64,000 nt of DNA from Toxonevra muliebris (taxonomy: Eukaryota > Arthropoda > Insecta > Diptera > Pallopteridae): the NCBI GenBank assembly GCA_963691655.1, contig OY829330.1, positions 3,348,001-3,412,000 of the forward strand, read 5' to 3'. This document shows positions 11,235 to 23,257 of the stretch, in pieces (position 1 is the stretch's first letter; each line of letters begins with the position of its first letter). A program made the position numbers and the translations under genes. The notes under the pieces were generated by a model, which saw nothing but the letters and a program-made list of their open reading frames with translations, was not told the DNA's origin and did not search any database.

Positions 11235-12193
11235 AGACAGAGATAATTTTCCTTGGTCCAATCAAAGATGGCAAGTAAATCTTCATTAACTGTGTGACTT
11301 ATATCTCAAACAAGGCTGTTTCGATGGGAGAGGTATAATTGTATATCATCAGCTCACGCGTGGCAGAACTATAACAGATAATAGCAGCAGTACAACAAGA
11401 CAATAACAACACATTGCTTTGTTGTTCTAAATAAAAAAAAATTAGAACAACTGCAGCACTGGGTTTGGTTGTGGTCGCCTTAACGCGAAAAATATCTCGA
11501 ACTTGTTTTGCTATAAAATCAATCGGCACACAAATTAGGTTTAAAATATTTTTTAAGTTTTCCATACTTTCATTCGGTTTACCAAAAAGAACTGCGTCCT
11601 GACTTTAAAAGAGATTTTAAAAAATGTATATGAAAATATATATCCAGTTTTGAGATACATTAACGTCATAAGTACGATTTCACTTATTCCAAAAAGAAAC
11701 CAATAATAAAAATTAACGAACTATTTGAGTTATGGGTGCAGTCAAATACATTAACCCTCTTATTATGGGTAAGGCTTTCTGAAGTGGATACCGAATTTAC
11801 CAAGGGTCGGAATTTTTCAACGAAAATTTTGCTAAAACAAAGTTCTAGTAGAGAAAAATATGTCACATCAAATTTAGTGCAAAATATTAATTTGTTATAA
11901 TCAATTATACTTTTCAGCAGAGATTTGTTAAAAATTTATTTTTTCGGCAACGAATTGTTTAAAGTTAATGATTTTTTGTTCTGTGTGTCAGTGACATACC
12001 ATACTTCATTAATAATTTTTTTAATTTGAAAATATTAGATATATTATTAAAAAATATAATTTTTATAAACAAATTAAAAATGGAAGAGCTTCTGAGCCTC
12101 TATGAGTATTTTTAATAGTTAAATATTTTGTTGCACTCTTCTGACATTTCATTTTTGAAAAAAGAAATTTGGTAGATCAAAGTAGTTTATTTA
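11235..12193. other. No gene seen
   Basis: AT-rich sequence. A part near 11386-11430 (GACAATAACAACACATTGC) resembles 24165-24215 and is probably a dispersed repeat. The 88-codon minus frame at 11299-11565 is not convincing. Confidence 0.4.
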
Positions 12194-12816
12194 CACTAGC
12201 CTGCTGTTGATATGGGTTCCTGGACACTCAGGAAATGAATCTGCTGACCTTCTGGCTAGAAAAGGTTCTGAAACTGGTTTCCTGGACCAACAACCTGTAA
12301 TCTCTTTGTCGTCTACAGCCATCAAGACCACCATTAATGAGTGGGTCGATTCGACCATCAATCGTAAATGGAAGGAACTGAGGGGCTTTAGACAGACAAA
12401 GGCAATGTTAACTGTTATTTCGAAGCGTCTAACAGACTTTCTGTTATCACTTAACAGAAAGAGGTGTAGGCAACTGGTGGGACTATATACAGGTCACTTC
12501 TCTTGGTACAAACATTTGAATATGATTGGCCTGGGAGCTAGTGCCTTCTGTGCTTTCTGTGGTTAGGAGGAAGAATGAGAAGAGACGGCAGACCACTTTC
12601 TTAGTGTCTGCCCGCTTTTTGCCAAATCAGAGTAAGCATATTTGGCACTGGAGTGTTGGGAGACGAACTCCTGAGCTCTTTAACACCGCAGGATCTGCTA
12701 AGATTTATTAATAAATCTGGTAGATTTAAAGAATAGCAAAAAGGAACACAGGATATAGTAAAACGGACGTAAAACTTGTCTGAGTGCTGTATTCTTAAAT
12801 ACTGCTTTTGCTATTT
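12194..12816 (+). mobile_element. 5'-truncated non-LTR element, RNase H end (copy F)
   Basis: Reads WVPGHSGNESADLLARKGS (RNase H His and last Asp), then a C-terminal region with FLLSLNRKRCRQLVGLYTGH and FCAFCG. The Glu/Asp first half is missing. A stop after CAFCG and a frame change lead into the last segment (12526-12711), then a 3' UTR. The same C-terminus and 3' UTR occur inverted at 55976-56531, so this is a family distinct from LOA-A. TTTATTTA lies at both edges (12186-12193 and 12817-12824), a weak candidate target duplication. Confidence 0.8.
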
Positions 12817-12835
12817 TTTATTTATGTTCAAGCGT

Positions 12836-13060
12836 GCGCTGCAGCTCTGTAGCGTATTCTCTATAGTAGTCATCAAGTCCACAGACGCCTCCTTAGACAG
12901 TCGAAAGTTCTGTAGAAATCTGTACACGAATTTTATAGATGCCAAAGCTTCTTCGAAAGGCTGCACTTAATCGTTTTCTACTTCTGGCCAGTTCCATCAA
13001 GCTCTCATTCTCTTCCGATGAATCGTTGAACCATTATTTCGTTGTAGTCATAGCTATTTT
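12836..13060 (-). pseudogene. Harbinger-like transposase N-terminal fragment
   Basis: Minus strand, one frame of about 45 codons: FEEALASIKFVYRFLQNFRL followed by SKEASVDLMTTIENTLQ. The word FRLSKEA with a following helix is what PIF/Harbinger nucleases show before the catalytic domain. An upstream frame, WFNDSSEENESLMELARSRK, may be the start of the same protein. The catalytic D-D-E part is absent. A similar fragment lies at 37058-37255. The assignment is from pattern recognition only. Confidence 0.45.
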
Positions 13061-13210
13061 GTCCTTATTTTTTCTACTTCATTTTTAAACAAATCGTATT
13101 AATTTTTCAAAATGTCGATCAGCTGATAGAAATATACTATCGTGAACAAGCCAAAACGCTATTTTTTCCTAAAATTCGTCAATTTTCAGTTTACATATTT
13201 TCAAAAATAT

Positions 13211-13531
13211 TTATTTTGCACCAGTAAAATGTCTTTTCGTTTCTTGGATAGTAGATAGATTAGAATTAATGTTTTTCAATTTTATCTCCATAGCAATCAA
13301 GTTCTGTTTAATGCTGTCAATCTCCGTGTTGACTTTAGCCATTATATGTTCCTCAAGCTTAGTGTGGTCCATTGAGAACTTGGCAGAAAACTGATCACAC
13401 AGCTGCTCTGAGTAGTTTTTCTTTAGCCGTTTTTCCATTTCTCGCAATTCACCGAGTATAGAGTTCACCTGCACATGACTGCCATTAGATCTTGGAGAGT
13501 ACCCTCCAATGCAATCCTTCCGTTTCAACAT
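13211..13531 (-). CDS. Hypothetical coiled-coil frame, about 106 codons
   Basis: The frame opens MLKRKDCIGGYSPRSNG, then has a heptad-like charged region (ILGELREMEKRLKKNYSEQL, EIDSIKQNLIAMEIKLKNIN) that would form a coiled coil, and ends near the Harbinger-like fragment. It could be an accessory protein of a DNA transposon, an ORF1 piece or an internal exon. Less repetitive than the surrounding DNA, but I do not recognise the family. No start context or splice site decides it. Confidence 0.3.
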   Translation of the reverse strand: MLKRKDCIGGYSPRSNGSHVQVNSILGELREMEKRLKKNYSEQLCDQFSAKFSMDHTKLEEHIMAKVNTEIDSIKQNLIAMEIKLKNINSNLSTIQETKRHFTGAK

Positions 13532-13759
13532 AGTTGGTGAAAGCTTTTTATTTTGCTATTTGTCCCCACTAAGCTTTTTGCTAGATTTACAGACTTATTC
13601 TTGGCCAAGTGACAAGCCCAATTGTCACAGAAATTTTGTAATTTTTTTTCACCGGAATTTTGTGTACGTATTTTTGTTCGAACGTGACAAGAAAAAGGCT
13701 TTATAATTGACTAAAGCTTTTGCGTGCAAAGATAGCTATGCACTCAATTTAGTTCGTCC

Positions 13760-13813
13760 TGTGGCCCAGTGACAGCGTGCTAGACTCTCATCTGGAGGGC
13801 TCCGGACGATCAT
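13760..13813 (+). other. tRNA-like scrap
   Basis: GTGGCCCAGTGACAGCGTGC resembles an A-box region, and TAGACTCTCATCTGG an anticodon arm of tRNA-Glu type (CTC). The B box (GGTTCGA) is degenerate (GGCTCCGGACGA) and the acceptor stem does not close. Most likely a SINE head or dead tRNA copy, not a working tRNA. Confidence 0.3.
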
Positions 13814-14760
13814 AATTTTTAAGACAATTGACTATTTTTCGTATTCACAACAAAGTTCAAAAGCTCAAGAATGTTCTATTGACACTGGGGTGACTTTTAT
13901 ACCTACGAATAAGTCTATTAGTGTTTATTATAAAATAGGATAAAGTCCAATTTTACCGATAATATTTTGATAATATTTTCGTTTTGATAATATTTTTTCC
14001 ACACACCAAATAATTAATGTATAAAAGTGATATGAAATATGATTTTGAAAAATGTATTTATTCACTACATATCCGTAAACCACAAATCAAAGTTTGAAAA
14101 CCATTGCATATGTAGATTTCTAATTGAATATATTACCATATGAATATACATATATGAATAAGCCGCAGAAGAACGCATGCATTTTCATAATACGCAAATG
14201 AAAGTTATAGAGCTCCATCTTTATTGAGTTTATTTTCTCAGAAGAAGTCGGAGGTCGGATGCTTTAGTTGTGTTCAAAGCATAAATCTCAGTTTTAGAGC
14301 ATCAAGTTCAATTTTACACACCCAATTTCCAAAAGCACATGCAAATGGAATATAATGTTGGAATGAAAAAGATCAATTTAAAAATTTCCACTACATAAAG
14401 GTAATGCCATATTTGTTAGTATTGGAAAGTTCAAAATTTGTGTAATTATTACACTTTCGAAATGCAGAAAAAAATAAAATTTAATATAATTGGATAAAAT
14501 TGCCCAATGCCCGAAAATAGAAAAAATTTACTTTAAAAAATAAAAACATAAGAACATGACCTAAAAACTTTTCAGATTTTCAGAGCTGTAATGCAATCAA
14601 TTGAGGGCATAAGTCACAAATGAATCACAGAGTCTTTAATTACAGTTAATAACATATTTGATTCTAGAACACAAAATACAGTTAGAAGTCTTCTTTAGAG
14701 TTCTATTATTGATACTACTAGTCGAGCTTTTTTGGAGTTCTAGATTGATTATTCTCCTTT
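13814..14760. other. AT-rich stretch, nothing recognised
   Basis: No frame longer than background and no inverted-repeat element seen. Confidence 0.4.
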
Positions 14761-14935
14761 AAGGTCAGGGAAATTCAATATAAAGTCACTTGAATACTCT
14801 TGGCGCCGCTTGAAATTAAATGAAGTCACTTAGAGTCAATAGTAATTTGAAGTCACATGGAATCATTTGTATAAACTTGGAGCCACATAAAGTCACTTGA
14901 AATTTCAAGACACTTTTAATACACTTAATAAATTT
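14761..14935. repeat. Degenerate AAGTCACTT-type repeat
   Basis: Words such as AAAGTCACTTGAA (twice), GAAGTCACTTAGAG, GAAGTCACATGG and GAGCCACATAAAG recur at irregular spacings of 20-40 bp. It looks like an eroded minisatellite. Confidence 0.45.
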
Positions 14936-14979
14936 ATGCGCTCTATAACACTGTTCTACAAATGGAAACTTTTGAAAAC

Positions 14980-15344
14980 GAGCAGAGGCGGGACAAATGC
15001 ACTTAGGGTAATGGGGGGTCGCTGAGTCCGAATCTTTGCTCTACAACGTGAACGCTGAACCTGGCTCAACAACGGCTCAGCAACAAGGTGCCATGTGGCA
15101 CCGCTAGGCATTACTGGGTTAAGCTAACAACGAGATAAAAGTGAACGATGGTAACGAGGATGAAAAAAATTAAGAAAAAATAGATTAATTAAACAAAAAA
15201 CTTTTTAAAAAAGTTGAAAAAAACAAATTTTTTTAAATTTTGATGTCAGTAAAAAAAAATTGTGACGTAGCAGAGCAAAACGGACCACGGATTCGGACTC
15301 AGCAACCCCCCATTACCCTAAGTACACCTGTCCCGTCTCTGCTC
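14980..15344. mobile_element. MITE with about 60-bp inverted ends
   Basis: GAGCAGAGGCGGGACA at the left matches GAGCAGAGACGGGACA on the opposite strand at the right; both continue to CTTAGGGTAATGGGGGGT and then GCTGAGTCCGAATC. Core is AT-rich and non-coding. No clear target duplication; flanking A/T runs are inverted too. Confidence 0.85.
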
Positions 15345-15529
15345 ATTTTTGGCTATTGGACAGTGTAATCGCATTGCCCACTAGATATGAGTCGGATGTT
15401 TATATAATAAATTGAAAACAAAAATTATTGGAGAAATAGTTTTATAATGCATATTGGGTTGCTGTTTGTATTCTTGTTACAACTTTAACACGTTTTCTCT
15501 CACCGCAATAAAAAGTATGTAAAAGTTAA

Positions 15530-16203
15530 CAGGCAGCCCTATTCTGAAATCCGTTTCTGTTCGGAAACGGAATTGATTGCGATGTTCCGTGTTCTGCAAT
15601 CAGATTTTCGGATTAAATCCAGTTGTAGGTGTTCCGACATCCGATTTTATGAAATTTCAATCAGATTCAATCTGATTAGCTAAGAGCTTGTGGATTTGTA
15701 AATTTTTCAACAAATAGAAATTGTCAAAGAAAAAACAAAAAATCAAATGTAAAAAAGCAACTGTTGTTTTATTTTTGCAAAAATTTATTAATTCGAGTAG
15801 TTTAAGTTAATAAAAATGAGATTTACAGTTTTGGCAGCAATTTTAGTTGAGAACCAGAAGAATGGAGGAGAAAAAATTGTGTTTTAAGCTGCATTTTTAT
15901 GTTTTCCCCTAATTATATATATTACAAAATTTACAAATATTTTACAAAAATAAATTTTGTTTATTTACATTTTTAAAAGCAACTTTTTTATTGGCCTTAT
16001 TTTATATTCTTGCTAAATTTTTTAATTAATTAAACAATTGTAATGTCAAAAATCACTTAATATACCCCTTGAAGATGAGTTCGAATCCGATTCAATTTCG
16101 AAATTTTCAATTCCCTTCTGAATGCAGAACACATTTTTGAATCCGAATCGGATTTCAATTCCGTTTCCGAAGCAATTCTGCTTCGGATGTCAGAACAGGC
16201 CTG
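15530..16203. mobile_element. MITE with imperfect inverted ends (CAGGCC-type)
   Basis: The left end (CAGGCAGCCCTATTCTGA) and right end (CAGGCCTGTTCTGA on the other strand) are followed by ATCCG and CGGAAACGGAATTGA in both arms. Further GAATCCGATT words recur within the arms. The core is AT-rich and non-coding. Superfamily open; a Harbinger type would be plausible. Confidence 0.8.
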
Positions 16204-17266
16204 AGGAATTTGTTTATATAAAATTTACACGTTTTATCGTGGTGATTCTTTGGGTTAAGCCAAAAACAAATAAAAAGTAGAGCAAATGCAGCACGAAAAT
16301 CAAGAGTGAAAAAGTAAAAGTTGTGAAAGACTCCATTTTTAAAAATTCGCCAACTGATTTCGAAGATAAATCCAACACTAATATTTTCACGAGAAGCTTA
16401 GAAATAACTTCTCCCCAATTTTAACGCGATTCAAGTTGCCGCAGATAGTATATTTCACTCCAAAAATGGCAAATTTTCATAAAAACGGCTTCTTTTCTGT
16501 GTTGGAGTTTCTGGAAAAACCATATAAAAACGAGGAAATTAAGACTAACCAGAATTATTTTGGTGAGTTTAGCGCAAATTGCTTACATATTTACGCGCAA
16601 AAAGGCACGTTTAACTCTCCAGTCCGCCTCTATACGGACTTTATAAAACATGCGACGGTTTATTTTGTTTGAGACTAACGGTAAACATGCTTGTAGTTGA
16701 AATGTGTATGTATGTGCTGCTATGCTTGGCGTCGCTGTGCTACGTGTATTTTAAAAATTATATCAGTTGAAAGTGAAAATTGGCCAAAATAAGTCATTTC
16801 GTCATTATTTCGTCAAAAACATATGTAATTTGAAAAATTAAACTAAATTCTAATCCTACCGCGTTAAAAAAATGTAAGTGTAACAAAAACTATTTTCGTT
16901 CGAATTGCATTGTGAATGGTTTTCTAAAAAGCATTTAGATGGCCAGGATCTCCTAAAGGCGCTAATCACTTTTTCGACAGCACAGCACTTAACAGAAATT
17001 CTGAAACGATAGATATTTATTTTTTATTTTTCTAACCCTAATTTGAAATTGTGAGCAAAATCAAAAATTTGGGAGTTAGAGGGTTAACTTAAAAAAGAAA
17101 AAAATCCCCCTTAACCCTTCGGAGGGCGCGATCTGAAAAGTTGTAAATTTCATAGTATTAGCTGCAATTTTTATTTCTATTTATAGCATAAAATCATTAA
17201 ATCAAACATCAAGCTGCATCTCAAAACTTACAAAGTTACTTAAGTGGCAGTGGCCGGCTACTAAAA
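16204..17266. other. No gene supported
   Basis: Mostly AT-rich. A 78-codon plus frame (16436-16672, starting in a non-ATG context) has no recognisable motif. No repeats other than short A/T runs. Confidence 0.35.
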
Positions 17267-17538
17267 CACTGCTCAGCAAATTTCAACTTTTCTTGTGCGA
17301 ATAAGATGGCTCGTAGTAATTCCAAATGAATTTCCCATACTGAACACGAATCTGTGGTCGAAAACTTTCCACCACGTCACGTGTTTGAGAAAAAAAGAAT
17401 TAAAATTCTTGAAAAATTGTAGAGCTGAACCATGCCCTTTCATATGAGCATTAAGGCACGTGTGTGCTTATGGCTAAGGGTGCACGAAAAAAATGTACGC
17501 TAAACTGATTTTATCTTACATCCTTAATTCGTCTGCTA

Positions 17539-17800
17539 TATTTGATCCGTCATTTTGAATTTTTAAAGCTTGACTGCAGATTTGTAACAGCTACCCTTAA
17601 AACACATCGGACCACTGAACTTTTTATTATGCCTGGCCTCAGGTATAAGTAAGATAATATCCGTCCACCATATTTGATCCGCCATTTTGAATGTTTGAAA
17701 TCTGACTGTAGGTGTGTAACCAATAACCCTTAAAACATTTCGGACCACTGCTCCTCGTTCATACACCTTGGGTGTAAGTAAGATAAAATCCGTTCTGTGT
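17539..17800. repeat. Tandem duplication, 132-bp unit
   Basis: TATTTGATCC recurs at 17539 and 17671, each time followed by CATTTTGAAT, then CCCTTAAAACA, CGGACCACTG, and an AAGTAAGATAA block. It lies only in the left arm of the surrounding inverted repeat. Confidence 0.75.
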
Positions 17801-19655
17801 ACATTTTTTTCCTGCATCCTTAGACATATGCACACTAGGAAGGGTCGATGAAAAAAGTTTGAAAAGTCCACCCCCTATTTGAAATCTTATGTGGAAAGTA
17901 TCTCGAAAACAAAAAAAAAAATTTTGGACCACCCTAGAAACAGCCAAAATGATTTTTTCATCATAACTTTGGTATTTGATGTCCGATTTTAATAAATGTT
18001 AACGTCTTGACAAGTATAATATTTCCTTCTTAGATGTTATTCATCTCCGAAGTCATATTTCACTAGTGAAGTCAGTTACTCAAAGTTCTACCCCCCTAAA
18101 TGCATTTTTATTTTTCACCAAATTAAAGCCCTTCAAAAACCATTAAATTCTTACCCAAAAAATGTTCAACTAAATCCATAAACAAACAAGTTATAGTTAC
18201 TTAAATTTTTGATGCAATTCTAATTTACATTAAATTCGATTTTTTTTTTGTAGCTCAAAACAATAGACCAATATTTAGAATTAAAAGCGCCAGATGTTCA
18301 ATGAAATACGTAACTGTAAATTCAGCATTGCAAGCATCGTCGCATCGCATTGTATTACTCATTAGTAGGGCAAGGAATTTCATGCACTAAAAATCAAAAA
18401 TATGCGCATATAATATGCACTTAAAGTTTAAAAAAATGCACTAAAAACATACAAAATATGCAATTAAAAACAAAAAATATTTTTTGTTTTTAATTGTATA
18501 TTTTCGGTAAAAAAAAAGAAAACAAAAAAATTGCACGTAATTTAACAAACAAAGGACTAAAACCAAACACTTTAAAATATAAAATAAATTTATAAAAAGC
18601 AACAAAAATATAAAATGAACATAAAAAGTTTAACTCAAATTGAATTTAAGTAAATATGTAAATAATCATGAGATCAATCTTAATTTATTGTTTTATTGGC
18701 GTAAACAATACAATTTTTTTGAAATGCAAAACTTCCCCGATCGGGTCTTAAAAAATGTTTGTATAAAGAAAATGACCGCTCTACATCAACAGACGGACGA
18801 TAGAAGCACAAAATTCATTTATAGAATAGTTGTTTCTAGACCAATTTTCTTCATTAAATTCCAAATTTACATATCTGTGGCCTCATCTATGGAAACCTAT
18901 AAGAAGTGGTTTTTAGGGCGAACTTAATTTCTTTTAATAAACGAATATATATGTATTTGGCCGATATAAGTTTTGCGCAGTGATATTGCGTAGGAAATTA
19001 TCAAATTGAAACCAATTGTAATTTGCAGTCACAGCAAAAATAGTACAATTATTATTATTTTAATTCAATTTCCTAAATAAATTAATTATTTCCTATTTTA
19101 GTATTTACATTAAAATTAATTCAATTAAAAAAAAAATTTGCAAATAAAATAATTTTTAAATGCATTTATATGAAAAGTCTGTTAATTTTCTTCAGTTAAG
19201 CATTTGTATAGAATTTATTTGGACCGACTGCTCAAATAACTACTTTAAATGCAAATAAAAAAAAATTTGTTTGTATAAGTTTGAAAATTTCCTATGACAA
19301 TGCCGATTAATAATCATGCGATGCCACGATGCCGATTACTACTCGTAAATGCGTAAACGATTATGCGAGTACATGAAGGCATCGTTGTATTCGTCAAATG
19401 CGTATTTATACCTGTACTCGTACGATGCCGCACTCACTCGTGCAGCTCTCAGGTACCTACCATATTTTACCTTAAAGAACAGGATATTTTTTATTTTTGA
19501 AAAGTTACGCTAAAAATTGGTGGCATATATAAGAACAATTGGTGAAATTTGGTAAAAAATAAAAATGCATTTAGGGGGGTAGAACTTTGAGTAACTGACT
19601 TCACTAGTGAAATATGACTTCGGAGATGAATAACATCTAAGAAGGAAATATTATA

Positions 19656-20575
19656 CCACCTTGATCAAAAAGTTCCCGGAATTTATTCAGAAAACTTAAA
19701 ATACAAGTTTATTCATCTAAATCTATATTGCCCCCTTCAAAGTAATCCCCATCGACTGCAACACACTTATGGCAGCGCTTGATCCAGTCATCGAAACATT
19801 TTTTATATTCGGTTTTCGGTATGCCCTTCAGTGCTTCCTGCGATTTTTCCATTACTTCCTCTCGGCTGCTGAAACGCGTTCCCCGTAATGGTTTTTTAAT
19901 TCGATTGAACAGAAAGAAGGCACAGGGAGGCAAATCAGGTGAATTCGGTGGCTGTTGGATGGTATTTGTTGCATTTTCGTCAAAAATTACGAATAATGAT
20001 GGCACTGTGCGACGGTGGGTTATCATGGTGCAAAATCCACGAGTTTTCTGTCCACAGTTCTGGTCTCTTTCGGCGAATTGCTTCACGCAAACGCCTCATT
20101 ACGCCCAAATAATACTCTCTGATGGTTAATTTGCGGTTATTGACCAAAATTTCTTTTACTTTATCAACGTTTTCGTCGGTTTTCGATGTCGATGATCTGC
20201 CACTGCGTTCATCATCTTTGATTGACTCACGACCACTTTTAAACAGCTCGTGCCACTGGTAAACGACCGTTTTCTTTAGAGAAACGTTGCCGAAACACTT
20301 TTCCAACATTTCCAATGTTCGCGCACCATTAAATCCGATTTTTACGCTAAATTTAATACAATACAATTTAATAAAATTGTAAAAAATCGCCAACACGCAC
20401 AGAGATAGATGTACTCTTGGCTACGTACTACTACATAATAATGTCAAGCTATGACGCTAAGATTTAGAGGGAATATCAACAACAGATGTACCAACTTAAC
20501 AAAAAGGCTGAACTCAAATCGGAACGATGGGAGCGCCACACGGTGGTTATTCCGGGAACTTTTTGATCAAGGTGG
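19656..20575 (-). mobile_element. mariner-type element, internally deleted (mariner-1)
   Basis: 27-bp inverted ends beginning CCACCTTGATCAAAAAGTTC, flanked by TA on both sides (19654-19655, 20576-20577). The other arm of the host inverted repeat (near 18020) preserves the empty site with a single TA, proving the boundaries. At 920 bp it is shorter than the usual 1.3 kb because the transposase gene is partly deleted. Confidence 0.95.
19709..20396 (-). pseudogene. mariner-1 transposase relic
   Basis: The N-terminal helix-turn-helix part reads GARTLEMLEKCFGN and VYQWHELFKSGRESIKDDER; the text then jumps from NNRKLTIRE to YYLGVMRRLREAIRRKRPEL. The deleted middle (second helix-turn-helix and the first catalytic Asp) removes roughly 130 residues. 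The second and third Asp are still visible (ILHHDNPPSH; NSPDLPPC), consistent with the D-D-34-D class. A frameshift falls between them, near 19985-20000. C-terminus FEGGNIDLDE. Not functional. Confidence 0.93.
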
Positions 20576-21032
20576 TACTTGTCAAAAAGTTTACTACAAG
20601 ACACCATTCATTAAAATCGGATATCAAATATCAAAGTTATGATGAAAAAATCATTTTGGCTGTTTTTAGGGTGGTCCAAAAATTTTTTTTGTTTGTTTTC
20701 GAGATACTCTCCACATAAGCTTTTCAAACTTTTTTTTTGCATGGGGACCGACCCGCTCTAATGCATGCGAACAATTTAGCTTAGGGCTCATTTGCAAGAG
20801 CATGGTTTAGCCTTTAATTCTTTTCTGATATTAGCAAAGTTTGTAGCACCCTAAGGTTCAGCTCCACAATCTTTCAAAAATGCCCAAAAACGCTGTTTTT
20901 AGGGGTTTCAACCCCTTTTTTTTCGAAAACGTGGCGTGATGGAGTTTTTAAGCCCAGATTCGCGTTCAACATGAAAAATTCATTCGGAAACAGTAGGAAT
21001 CATTTTATTCGCAAAATCCATGCACGACAGTG

Positions 21033-23120
21033 TAATTAGTATTTGAAAAACAAACAAAAAGTCCAGAAACTACCCGCGGACGACTTTTTAAAAATTTAAT
21101 GGAAACACTTGTATGAAAGAAAAATTGTATGTTACAGCAGCAAATTTTTCAATAGCAAGTCAAATAATTATAACTTCACCAATAAAAATAATGAGGTATC
21201 TAGAATTTGAAAGAAAAATTGAATTTCAAAAAAGGGAACTTATTCTGAATCTTCCCTTAACTATTTTTAGTTTTTTTTTTCGATCCTTAGATAATAATAG
21301 TTAAGAAATTCAAAGCTTAAGATAAAAAACAAATAAAGTTGGAAAAAGCTGAACAAACATTTTATTTTTCATGTTGTCATTTTAGGAAAATTTTTACGCT
21401 AATTTTTTTCTCATTTTTGAGAAAATTCTTATGCTCAATTCCTAATTTGCATTTATCAACACTTGAAATAATTTATAACTAAATTGAATTTGAGAGACGA
21501 TGGAAAATAACTATTTTTTGAGAAAAAAGGCTAACTTTGAAAGTATCCCTAAATCACGCTATTTTTCATATTAGTTTATTTTTTTGGCTGCATTACTTTC
21601 AGTGTATTCTGTATCAAACGTTATAAAATGAATTAAAAATCTGAAAATATGTATATGGATTTTTGGCCCCTAGAGTTAATTCTTTAACCACTGTCGTCGG
21701 TAGTTTCACCAAAGTGTACTAATAATGTAAAAAGCTAATTTCTCATAAACTCATAAGGAAATACAAAAATGTAAAAAAAAAAAAATTGTGTAATATTTGT
21801 GGTTGTGCGTAAAATATGTAAAAAACAAAAAAAAATCTATCTAAAATAAGTAATTAATATGTAAGTTACGTCGAAAATATTTATGGAAATGATAGTAATA
21901 AAGAAATAATATAAATTTTAAATTATTTATAAAAATGTGTAACTGTGAAAAATAATAAAAAATTAAAAACAAATAATAATTAACTTAAAACTAAAACTAA
22001 AAAACTGATATTAAAAGCAGGTTAAATAAATATGTAATTAAGAAAAAAAATTTAACCGCTATATATAAAAACGAATAACACCAGAAGGGGTATTATACAT
22101 ATATCAAGTCTAGTCTAGTCGAAAAACGGAACCGGCGGATTGGGCTAAAAGTTTGGTTTATTATAGCCCTATTTTAAACTCGTTAAAAAAATATTCATTT
22201 CGACAAATATTTTACTGAAGTAGACGTAGGTGTAATTTTTGGACTTTTGATTGAGAGTCTCTTCTTCCAACGTACATATTTATAAATGAGTGATTGGGAA
22301 AAATTTAACATTCACTGTTGCCCCTATTCAATAGTTCTATATTACTTACTTTTGTCATCAATTGCAGACAAACTGTTTTTATCTTCACATTGAGACTGAT
22401 AATTTGAACGCATAGGTTTAAACAATGGACATTTTTGGCGATGATATCCGGGGAAAAATATCTTGTTTTTCATCTCAATTAATTAATTATTATACATAAA
22501 TGAATAAACTAAAAATTTGGCAAAAATAAATGTAACGTAAATGAGGGTAATTCGGATCGATTTTTGCAAGGGAAACTTTGAGCGGTAAAAACAAGGATTA
22601 CAGATTTATGACAAAAAATGTTTTAATACAAAATTAAAGCATATTTCTTCCTCTTTTAAAGTTGTAAGCTACAAAAAAAAAAAATCATAACTTTTTTTTA
22701 ACAGTTACTAAGGTAACATCACCTCGAAAAAAATGGATTGCATGTAATTCGGATTGAAAAATTAAGTGTGTAATGTAAGTCGAATCGATGATGTCTGTAA
22801 GTCGTGTCAGCAAAATTTATAGCAAATTGTCTTCAATTTGAGGTTTATATATAAGATAAATTTGGTGTTTAAGGAAAATATATATATAAAAAAATTTATG
22901 TATGTATGCGTAAATACATACACACACATACATACAAATTGTTGTCCAAATCTATGTAATTCACGTCAAAATTTGTTTTTGTTGCTTTCAATAGAAATTT
23001 TTGGGTGTTTTTTTTTCATTTTGTTTGAGGCTATTTTTCATTAGGGCCAAATTTCACTGAGCCGTTTCAAAGCAGTTTCTTTTGTTTGCAATGGGATCCA
23101 ATGCAGAAACTCCTCCCTTA
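21033..23120. other. AT-rich desert
   Basis: No frame, RNA gene or bounded element recognised. It includes long A/T-only runs (21780-22060) and a short hairpin of CATACA/TGTATG words at 22905-22936. Confidence 0.4.
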
Positions 23121-23257
23121 GACTATGAACAAAAAAGAAACAGCGATAAAATGAAGATAGTGTGTAGGCGTATCCTTTCCATCTCTTTCTTACTACCTAA
23201 TTTTTTACCTGTCTCTTTCACGCGGTCGTTAATGTTTGCGCTAATGTGTTCATAGTC
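23121..23257. mobile_element. Short MITE, TTA target (Harbinger type)
   Basis: GACTATGAAC (23121-23130) is exactly inverted at 23248-23257; TTA flanks both ends (23118-23120, 23258-23260). A 3-bp TTA duplication is typical of PIF/Harbinger elements. 137 bp, non-coding. Confidence 0.6.

Larger units (their letters stand above)
17267..21032. mobile_element. Long inverted-repeat DNA element interrupted by a mariner
   Basis: The left arm (17267-about 18130) and right arm (about 19545-21032) are inverted copies: CACTG ends, then GTAGAGCTGAACC / GTGGAGCTGAACC, AAAAAAGTTTGAAAAG, GAGATACTCTCCACATAAG and TACCCCCCTAAATGCATTTT. The left arm has an extra tandem duplication (17539-17800); the right arm carries a mariner at 19656-20575. 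The middle, 18130-19545, is AT-rich and includes a perfect 36-bp palindrome at 18461-18496. No transposase seen, so non-autonomous. The superfamily is not settled. Confidence 0.8.

Noticed and set aside
16436..16672. 78-codon frame
   Set aside because: No motif and no supporting context.
18360..18420. Possible hAT end (TAGGGCAAGGAATTTCATGC)
   Set aside because: No partner end or 8-bp duplication found.
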